Assembly (NCBI GenBank): GCA_018400545.1
Contig: JAGYLT010000035.1
Coordinates: forward strand, 1-12,607
Reading direction: 5' to 3'
DNA length: 12,607 bases
Source of the DNA: Bacteroidales bacterium
Lineage (GTDB): Bacteria > Bacteroidota > Bacteroidia > Bacteroidales > 4484-276
The position numbers and the translations under genes are program-made. The notes under the pieces were generated by a model. That model was not told where the DNA came from. It made no database searches and saw only the letters and a program-made list of their open reading frames with translations. Positions 7,053 to 12,607 of this stretch are shown piece after piece; positions within the stretch are counted from its first letter, which is position 1; each line of letters begins with the position of its first letter.

Positions 7053-7105
7053 TCGGTCACCCAAAAAGGGGCTTTTTCCTATTGATAAAATACACCAGAT
7101 TATTT

Positions 7106-7140
7106 TTAACGTTGAAGTTCATTCGGAACTTCAAGGTTAA
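7106..7140. repeat. 15-bp inverted repeat with one mismatch
   Basis: TTAACGTTGAAGTTC (7106-7120) pairs with GAACTTCAAGGTTAA (7126-7140), with a single G-G mismatch and a 5-base loop. The strongest hairpin in the gap by stem length. No T-run follows on either strand. Confidence 0.8.
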
Positions 7141-7150
7141 ATGCAACGCT

Positions 7151-7184
7151 GACCTTCAATCGTCCGATAGGACATTGAAGCGTC
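7151..7184. repeat. Imperfect hairpin with two bulges
   Basis: GAC, CTTCAAT and GTCC on the left pair with GGAC, ATTGAAG and GTC on the right, with one bulged base on each side and loop GATA. The TTCAA/TTGAA core is also present in the hairpin just upstream (7106-7140), so the two may be related. On the plus strand an A-run follows. Confidence 0.6.
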
Positions 7185-7358
7185 AAAAAAATCGGAGAAA
7201 AGCAGGTTGCTGGCATTTAATGAGTTAGGTGTTTGTGTATAAGGTGGGTTAAGTCAGATTTTTGTGAAGCTTATTTGATTTGAAATGAGCAACTTCTAAA
7301 ATCTGAATTCGTTAATCTGTAATCCTAAATCAAAATCGAATTGTCTTATTGACATATA

Positions 7359-8456
7359 CTAACGAATGCTTTCCTCCACAGCAAAGATTTTAACCGTGTG
7401 ATCCTTACCCTCGAGTTTATAGCCTTCAACCGGAATCTTTTCAAAACCATTCAACCCGGGCAGGACAGCATCCAGGAATTCGGTCATGAGCAGATCGTGG
7501 CCCACGCGTTTGCATAATTTTTCCAGCCGGGCGGCCGTATTCAGCACATCTCCGTGGTAGGCCAGGTCGCGACGAATTTCTCCAACTTCAGTAACGGTTA
7601 CCTCTCCATAATCAATGCCAGCCTTGAACTCAGGGAAGATGCCATACTGTTCCAGAAAATAATTCCTTTTAGCCTTCAGCACATTGCGAAACTCGAAAAA
7701 CAGTTTCAGGCAATTCAGATTTTTCAGACCTGTTTTTTCGGTCCAGGTTAACACCGCTTCATCACCCACAAACTGGTAAACATCGGCGCGGCAATTATAA
7801 ATGGGGTTGGTAAGCAACGAAAAGCAATCCTTGATGAACATGCTGTATTTTTTATGTTCGAGGGTCTCAGCGATATGGGTGGAGTCCTTCAAATCCAGAA
7901 ACAGGAAGATCAGCTTCTCATCGCGTGGCTGGTGATACTTTCCCAGCACACTGTTAAATAACACCCGGGCTCCGATCTTTTTGTGCAATTGGTAGAAAAA
8001 ATTCAGCAGTAAAATAAAAAAAATATAGTACGCTGCTGTTGCGAGTATGAAACCCAATGGAATAATGTCACCTGCAGGGGCCATGGCTGCCACGATAAAG
8101 ATATCCGGCTGCAGGCCGATGTTGGAGATCAAAACAATGCCATCCGATAAGGTATTGGCCAGGAAGTAGAGCAGGGATTTAATTACAATGATCTTACCAA
8201 TAGAAAGCCTGCGAAGACGTGTGCGATCGAACAGAATGTTTATCAGGCTGAAAATTACGCCAAAAATGAAACCACTGAGTATAATGTCTTCAATACCATA
8301 AATATGCCCGAATTGTTTCCAGAATTCCATTTTATGAATCACATCGGCAAAACCCAGGATGGCAATGTGATAGTAGATCTGGGTGATAATGATCCAAAGC
8401 ACCGTGAACAGCAGGATTTCCAGTAAAAGATGTCGTGTCCGAAGGTTTATTTTCAT
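7359..8456 (-). CDS. Membrane-bound class III adenylate/guanylate cyclase
   Basis: A 365-residue protein. Residues 1-160 hold about five hydrophobic segments (near 10-33, 58-76, 86-112, 118-128, 131-155), so the N-terminus is a membrane sensor or anchor without a recognised ligand domain. Residues 180-360 are a class III cyclase catalytic domain facing the cytoplasm. It makes cAMP or cGMP from the nucleoside triphosphate as a dimer. Metal-binding Asp188 (F-L-D-L-K-D-S-T) and Asp232 (V-G-D-E-A-V) are present, as are the transition-state residues Asn306 and Arg310 in H-G-D-V-L-N-T-A-A-R. The position that usually holds the adenine-selecting Lys, three before G-D, is Gln228, so substrate cannot be called with confidence. 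Asp303 occupies the second selectivity position, as in many adenylate cyclases. The gene is divergent from the large fusion gene with a 130-bp shared upstream region. Confidence 0.9.
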   Translation of the reverse strand: MKINLRTRHLLLEILLFTVLWIIITQIYYHIAILGFADVIHKMEFWKQFGHIYGIEDIILSGFIFGVIFSLINILFDRTRLRRLSIGKIIVIKSLLYFLANTLSDGIVLISNIGLQPDIFIVAAMAPAGDIIPLGFILATAAYYIFFILLLNFFYQLHKKIGARVLFNSVLGKYHQPRDEKLIFLFLDLKDSTHIAETLEHKKYSMFIKDCFSLLTNPIYNCRADVYQFVGDEAVLTWTEKTGLKNLNCLKLFFEFRNVLKAKRNYFLEQYGIFPEFKAGIDYGEVTVTEVGEIRRDLAYHGDVLNTAARLEKLCKRVGHDLLMTEFLDAVLPGLNGFEKIPVEGYKLEGKDHTVKIFAVEESIR

Positions 8457-8473
8457 AGGTTTATGATGTTCGA

Positions 8474-8481
8474 CAAATGTA
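8474..8481 (-). promoter_or_regulatory. -7 box TACATTTG for the cyclase gene
   Basis: Read on the minus strand this is TACATTTG, an exact TAnnTTTG match, 17 bp before the cyclase start codon. It faces away from the box at 8554-8561, giving a divergent promoter pair. A good -33 element was not found. Confidence 0.5.
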
Positions 8482-8553
8482 AAAGATTTTAGGATTTCCC
8501 GTATTCACATCTTTAAAATCAAATTATCAATGCACACGATATGCTGCAAATTT

Positions 8554-8561
8554 TATATTTG
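8554..8561 (+). promoter_or_regulatory. -7 box TATATTTG for the phosphoesterase-Omp85 fusion gene
   Basis: Exact TAnnTTTG match 25 bp before the start codon at 8587, implying a leader of roughly 20 bases. No clear -33 partner is visible. Confidence 0.5.
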
Positions 8562-8586
8562 CATGTAAATCCTTTTTTGTAATTAA

Positions 8587-11500
8587 ATGACGATGCACTA
8601 TAAATCCGGTAAGTTGCTGCTTTGGGTTGTTATCCTGTCGATTATCTTTTTGGCATGCAACCGCAACCAGCCCTTCGTAAATAAAGATTTCACCCCCGAT
8701 CCGGGCACACATTCCACGGAAGATCCGGAATACCAGCTATTATTTACCGGAAATTTCAAGGATCAGGAAGACGGAAAAGCAAATCTCAAACTTTTGCAGC
8801 ATCTGATGCATGCAGCGCCAAAGCAATCGGCTACAATCCTGTTGGGGAATTATTTATATCCCAAAGGACTCCCCGATGATCAGGAAAAATCATATGATTC
8901 CAAATCAAAACAACTGGAACAACTGCTCGCCAATTTTAAAAATTATAATGGTGATTTGATGATGATTCCCGGAAACCGCGACTGGGAAAATGGCGGCCAG
9001 CAAGGTCCGCAAAACCTCAGAAATCTGGAAGAATTTGTGGAGGACTATTTTGATGATAATGATGTTTTACTTCCCGGCGGAACCTGTCCCGGCCCTGCGG
9101 AGGTCGATTTGAATGAAAACATTGTCATGCTCATTTTTGATTCGCAATGGTGGCTGCAAAACGATAGTAAATATTGGGATGATTTTGATTGTGATTTTGA
9201 TGAGTTGGAAACCGAGCAGGACTATCGCCGCGATATTCTGATTTCGATCCGCGATGCGCTGGAGCGCAACAAACACAGGCAAATCATCTTTGCTGCACAT
9301 CACCCATTATATTCGTTGGGCAGGTATGGTGGTCGTTACCCCGCTGAAGAAAACCTGTTTCCGCTACTCCCCGTCAATAAATATTTGTGGGTACCCCTGC
9401 CCGGATTTATCTATACCGGTGCGCGTAAATTTATGGGCATGCCGCAGGATTTGTCCCATCCTGGATACAAAGAAATGCGTGAGGCCCTTACTAAGCTCTT
9501 CGCAAATTATGATAATATAGCCTACATTTCGGCGCACGATCATAACCTGCAATATGCCTTCAGAGAGGGTTTGCATCATATCGTGAGTGGTACGGCCACC
9601 TCCAAGGGATATACTGCCAGAAGCGATAAAAATGATTTTGCTTATAATTCAGTCGGAGTTGGCAGGCTGAATTTTTATCAAAACGGCGATGTTGTCCTGG
9701 AATTCATCACACCAAAAACCGGAAACCCTGATGGCCAGGTAATTTTCAGCACCAGGCTTTACAATAAACCGGTTGACCGGCCAGTATCCGGCAAAACCGC
9801 CGATAGGCCTGATTATGCCGACAGCACGGTGGTGAGTGTTGCCAGCAGGCAATATGATGTAGGCAATTTCACCAGATTCTTAATAGGTGAAAACTACCGT
9901 CTTGAATGGAATACCAAAGTTCCGTTTAAGGTTTTTGATATAGAAAAGGAGTATGGCGGACTAAAAATTGTGAAGCGTGGCGGCGGGCAGCAAACAAAAT
10001 CGGTGCGCCTCGAAGCTGCCGATGAGCGGCAATATGTGCTGCGCAGCGTGGAAAAGTATGTGGAAGGCGCTTTGCCCGAAGAACTGCATGGCACCGTTGC
10101 CGAGGATATTGTCCAGGACGGCATCTCGCAATCGCATCCCTACGGCGCACTTACGATTCCCATACTGGCCGATGCCGCCGGTGTTTATCATACCAATCCG
10201 AAAATTGTGTTTGTGCCCGACGATCCGGCACTTGGCATTTATCGCAAAGAAATGGCCAACAAGCTTTACTTGTATGAGGAGCGCCCCGACGACGACCGCT
10301 CGGATGTGGCCAGCTTCGGGCGTCCCGAAGAAGTGGAATCCACTTCCAAAGTACTTAAGGAACTCGAAAATCACCATGACCACAAGGTAGATCAGCAAAC
10401 GGTATTAAAGGCCAGGCTGCTGGATATGGTGATTGCCGACTGGGACCGCCACGACGACCAGTGGCGCTGGGCTGAATTTGATTATGAAGATGTTACGGTT
10501 TACAAGCCGATTCCCCGCGATCGCGATCAAACCTATTTTGTTTCGGAAGGGCCGGTGAACTGGGTGGTTCGCCGAAAATGGCTGCAGCCCAAATTCCAGG
10601 GATTCAGGCCGGAAACGAAATATATCCCCGGATTTAATTATAACGCCCGGTATTTCGACCGCAGCTTTCTGCACCAGACAACAAGGGAAGAATGGCAGGA
10701 AGCCGCCCTGAAAATGCAACATGACCTGACGGATGAAGTAATCGAAAAAGCCATTAAAACGGGCCTTCCGCAACAGATTTACGAAATTTCAGGCGAGGAA
10801 ACCATTTCAATTCTGAAAGCCCGCAGGGACAACATCGTGGAGTTTGCTGATGAGCATTATCTGTTCCTGGCCAGAAAAGTAGATATTCCGGGGACCGACG
10901 ATCGCGACCTTTTTAAAATTGAAAGGCTTAACGACAACGAAACCCGGGTTACCGGATGGGAGCTGAGCCAGAAGAAAGGAAAACGTAAGGGTATTTTTTA
11001 CCAGCGCACTTTTAAGCATGACGAAACCAAAGAAATCAGGGTTTATGGACGAAAGGATGAGGATAAGTTCGTGATTAGCGGCGAGGTGAAAAAAGGCATT
11101 AAAGTGCGGGTGATTGGCGGAAAAGGCGAAGATACCATCATCGACAATTCGCGGGTTAGGGGATGGGGAAAGAAAACGCTGGTTTACGATAAAAAGGGTA
11201 AAGACAATGTGCTGATCGGTGGCCCCGAAACCAAAAATCTGATCTCAAACAGGAAAGGCTTCAATAAATACGACCGCGAAATTTTTAAATATAATGTGGT
11301 GATACCGCAGGCCTATTTTGGCTATTCCATCGATGACGGCGTGTTTATTGGTGGCGGGGCTTATATTAAAAGATACAGCTTCCGCGATTCCACATTTCAC
11401 CGCATCATCGGGAATTATGCCTACGAAACCGATGCTTTCAATATCCGCTACAGCGGATTGATATCGTCGTTTATCCGAAGCCTCGACCTGGTGATCGATG

Positions 11501-12339
11501 CCGATGTTTCGGCCCCAAATGTGGTGGGAAACTTTTACGGACTAGGCAACGAAACCGAAAACGATGCCGATCTGGATGGTGAACGCGACCGGGAGTATTA
11601 CCGGGTGAGGTATCATTACGCGTTTTTACGCCCCATGCTCCGAAAAACCATCAACAAAAACCTGGAAGCGTTCCTCGGGGCCAGCGTTGTTTTTGGCAAG
11701 GTTGAACACACCGAAGGCCGTTTTATCACTGACCTTGATAAGAACGGATTATCAGAAGATATTTTCCTGGATCAGTACCTTGCCGGTGCTACCGCACGCA
11801 TCGAATATGACAACAGGGATGATGAAGACTTCCCCGCAAGGGGCATTCACTGGAATGTTCAGGCCAGACGGATGTTCGGACTGAATGACTATTCCGGCGA
11901 CTTTACGGAATTATCCTCGGATATGAGCCTTTACCTGAGTTTCCGGAAAGACCCGCGCATGATCCTGGCGTTGCGCTTTGGCGGTGGGAAAAACTGGGGC
12001 ACGTACCCGTTTTATATGGCGCAGGGACTGGGTGATAAAACCAACCTGCGGGGATTCCGCGCAAACCGATTCTCCGGTGACGCAGCGTTTTATCAAAATT
12101 CGGAACTGCGGCTAAAACTTTTTCACCTGAACACCTATATCCTCAACGGGAATTTCGGACTGCTGGGATTTCACGATATCGGCCGGGTTTGGTATCAGGA
12201 TGAAAATTCGGACAAATGGCACAGAGGTTATGGATTCGGTATCTGGATGACGCCTTACGATATGCTTACTTTCACCGTAAACCTGAACATGTCGGAAGAA
12301 GAAACCTATGTAAATCTGAGGCTTAGCTATTTATTTTAA
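8587..12339 (+). CDS. Lipoprotein fusion: metallophosphoesterase-fold, kinase-like middle region, Omp85/D15 beta-barrel
   Basis: A 1250-residue outer-membrane protein. Residues 1-24 form a lipoprotein signal with lipobox F-L-A-C and lipidated Cys24. Residues about 50-345 have the purple-acid-phosphatase-like layout: motif I G-N-F-K (55-58), II G-N-Y-L-Y (87-91), III G-N-R-D (129-132), IV A-A-H-H-P (236-240), V A-H-D-H (316-319). Usual forms are GD, GDxxY, GNHD, xxxH and GHxH, so two metal Asp are Asn, the catalytic His is Arg131 and a Gly is Ala; it may be inactive. Residues about 470-760 include VLRSVEK (484-490), ADWDRHDDQW (617-626) and PIPRDRDQ (641-648), recalling atypical kinases. A GGKGED segment (844-849) is RTX-like. 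Residues about 905-1250 are an Omp85 barrel: D-N-R-D-D-E-D-F-P-A-R-G (1075-1086), L-R-G-F (1154-1157) and terminal Phe. POTRA domains are absent. The domain order matches large Bacteroidota 'metallophosphoesterase' proteins; their function is not established. Confidence 0.9.
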   Translation: MTMHYKSGKLLLWVVILSIIFLACNRNQPFVNKDFTPDPGTHSTEDPEYQLLFTGNFKDQEDGKANLKLLQHLMHAAPKQSATILLGNYLYPKGLPDDQEKSYDSKSKQLEQLLANFKNYNGDLMMIPGNRDWENGGQQGPQNLRNLEEFVEDYFDDNDVLLPGGTCPGPAEVDLNENIVMLIFDSQWWLQNDSKYWDDFDCDFDELETEQDYRRDILISIRDALERNKHRQIIFAAHHPLYSLGRYGGRYPAEENLFPLLPVNKYLWVPLPGFIYTGARKFMGMPQDLSHPGYKEMREALTKLFANYDNIAYISAHDHNLQYAFREGLHHIVSGTATSKGYTARSDKNDFAYNSVGVGRLNFYQNGDVVLEFITPKTGNPDGQVIFSTRLYNKPVDRPVSGKTADRPDYADSTVVSVASRQYDVGNFTRFLIGENYRLEWNTKVPFKVFDIEKEYGGLKIVKRGGGQQTKSVRLEAADERQYVLRSVEKYVEGALPEELHGTVAEDIVQDGISQSHPYGALTIPILADAAGVYHTNPKIVFVPDDPALGIYRKEMANKLYLYEERPDDDRSDVASFGRPEEVESTSKVLKELENHHDHKVDQQTVLKARLLDMVIADWDRHDDQWRWAEFDYEDVTVYKPIPRDRDQTYFVSEGPVNWVVRRKWLQPKFQGFRPETKYIPGFNYNARYFDRSFLHQTTREEWQEAALKMQHDLTDEVIEKAIKTGLPQQIYEISGEETISILKARRDNIVEFADEHYLFLARKVDIPGTDDRDLFKIERLNDNETRVTGWELSQKKGKRKGIFYQRTFKHDETKEIRVYGRKDEDKFVISGEVKKGIKVRVIGGKGEDTIIDNSRVRGWGKKTLVYDKKGKDNVLIGGPETKNLISNRKGFNKYDREIFKYNVVIPQAYFGYSIDDGVFIGGGAYIKRYSFRDSTFHRIIGNYAYETDAFNIRYSGLISSFIRSLDLVIDADVSAPNVVGNFYGLGNETENDADLDGERDREYYRVRYHYAFLRPMLRKTINKNLEAFLGASVVFGKVEHTEGRFITDLDKNGLSEDIFLDQYLAGATARIEYDNRDDEDFPARGIHWNVQARRMFGLNDYSGDFTELSSDMSLYLSFRKDPRMILALRFGGGKNWGTYPFYMAQGLGDKTNLRGFRANRFSGDAAFYQNSELRLKLFHLNTYILNGNFGLLGFHDIGRVWYQDENSDKWHRGYGFGIWMTPYDMLTFTVNLNMSEEETYVNLRLSYLF

Positions 12340-12366
12340 ATAAAAACATTTGATAACTTTTTCATC

Positions 12367-12607
12367 TTGAAAACCATTCGAACATATGCGGCTCTTTATT
12401 TTGGAATATTTTTGAGCCTCATTTCAACAGCTCAGGATTTGGATAAAGCATTGGTAAAACAGTTAAAGGATCAGTACCGCGAAATCAGGCAGCCACTGGA
12501 GGTGAACGATAAAAAGGTTTCATTTCTGGATGCGGATAGCCTGTTCGGTGAAACCGCAGTTGAGATTGTGCAGGTGATGATTATCCGCCACCAAAAGGTA
12601 AATCTGC
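12367..12607 (+). CDS. Partial exported protein with TTG start, possible histidine-phosphatase family
   Basis: The first 80 codons of a gene cut by the window end. No ATG lies in frame near the beginning, but a TTG at 12367 opens an uninterrupted frame with a convincing signal peptide (KTIRTYAALYFGIFLSLIST, then A-QD). This supports the unusual start and places the product outside the cytoplasm. The mature part reads DLDKALVKQLKDQYREI, then SLFGETAVEIVQVMIIRH, then QKVNL. Hydrophobic residues followed by I-I-R-H resemble the start of the histidine phosphatase domain, where Arg and His of R-H-G are catalytic; here Gln follows the His. With so little sequence the family is a tentative guess. 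It begins 27 bp after the fusion gene with no terminator between, so the two are probably co-transcribed. Confidence 0.55.
   Translation, partial: MKTIRTYAALYFGIFLSLISTAQDLDKALVKQLKDQYREIRQPLEVNDKKVSFLDADSLFGETAVEIVQVMIIRHQKVNL

Larger units (their letters stand above)
6856..7358. other. 503-bp spacer between convergent genes, no protein gene seen
   Basis: The spacer lies between the transglycosylase (plus) and the cyclase (minus). I see no credible coding region. The stretch 6921-7184 holds a run of inverted repeats listed separately, and the remainder (7190-7358) is AT-rich without clear structure. None of the hairpins has a strong T-tract on either strand, so ordinary rho-independent terminators are not obvious, although two convergent genes must end here. 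Confidence 0.6.

Noticed and set aside
7063..7077. AAAAAGGGGCTTTTT as a terminator
   Set aside because: The stem is only six mostly A-T pairs with a three-base loop and the T-run is part of the stem; it lies more than 200 bp from the transglycosylase stop.
6951..7184. CRISPR array
   Set aside because: The repeats are inverted and differ from each other; there are no regularly spaced identical direct repeats and no cas genes.
9961..10398. Minus-strand and alternative plus-frame open stretches inside the fusion gene
   Set aside because: They are antisense or shifted shadows of a well-supported coding region, with compositions unlike real proteins.

Overview
The window looks like chromosomal DNA from a member of the Bacteroidota, probably a Bacteroidales-like lineage. 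The signs are many exported proteins whose signal peptides end in A-Q, A-rich leaders without Shine-Dalgarno sites, and -7 boxes matching the Bacteroidota consensus TAnnTTTG ahead of several genes. Gene families also fit: paired DUF4097-type proteins beside a MacB/FtsX permease, an OmpA-like small barrel, and a metallophosphoesterase-Omp85 fusion. No mobile element, CRISPR array, tRNA or rRNA was seen. Assignments come from motif reading, not from database searches.

Layout. (1) 1-4085: two tandem secreted beta-strand-repeat (DUF4097-like) proteins and an FtsX-type ABC permease, all on the plus strand and probably one expression unit. The permease has an intact first 537 codons, then an in-frame stop and a 3' third broken by at least six changes of frame. 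Short tandem repeats of 7-8 bp units lie before and after the first gene. (2) 4111-5100: a terminator, a small secreted barrel protein and a second terminator. (3) 5127-6855: an isolated dTDP-4-dehydrorhamnose 3,5-epimerase (rfbC) and an MltD-like lytic transglycosylase, each behind its own -7 box. (4) 6856-7358: a 503-bp gap between convergent genes, holding a cluster of inverted repeats. (5) 7359-8456, minus strand: a membrane-bound class III nucleotide cyclase, transcribed divergently from the next gene. (6) 8587-12339: a 1250-residue lipoprotein fusing a metallophosphoesterase-fold domain, a middle region with kinase-like motifs and a C-terminal Omp85/D15 beta-barrel. (7) 12367-end: the start of another exported protein, with a TTG start, that runs off the window just as it reaches a histidine-phosphatase-like R-H motif.

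Most genes concern the cell envelope: peptidoglycan cleavage, sugar-nucleotide synthesis for surface glycans, outer-membrane barrels and export-type permeases. The most interesting object is the large fusion protein. Its phosphoesterase domain has lost several residues expected to bind metal or catalyse, while its middle region keeps a D-R-H / D-R-D pattern recalling atypical secretory kinases. It is followed after 27 bp by a possible second phosphatase-fold exported protein.
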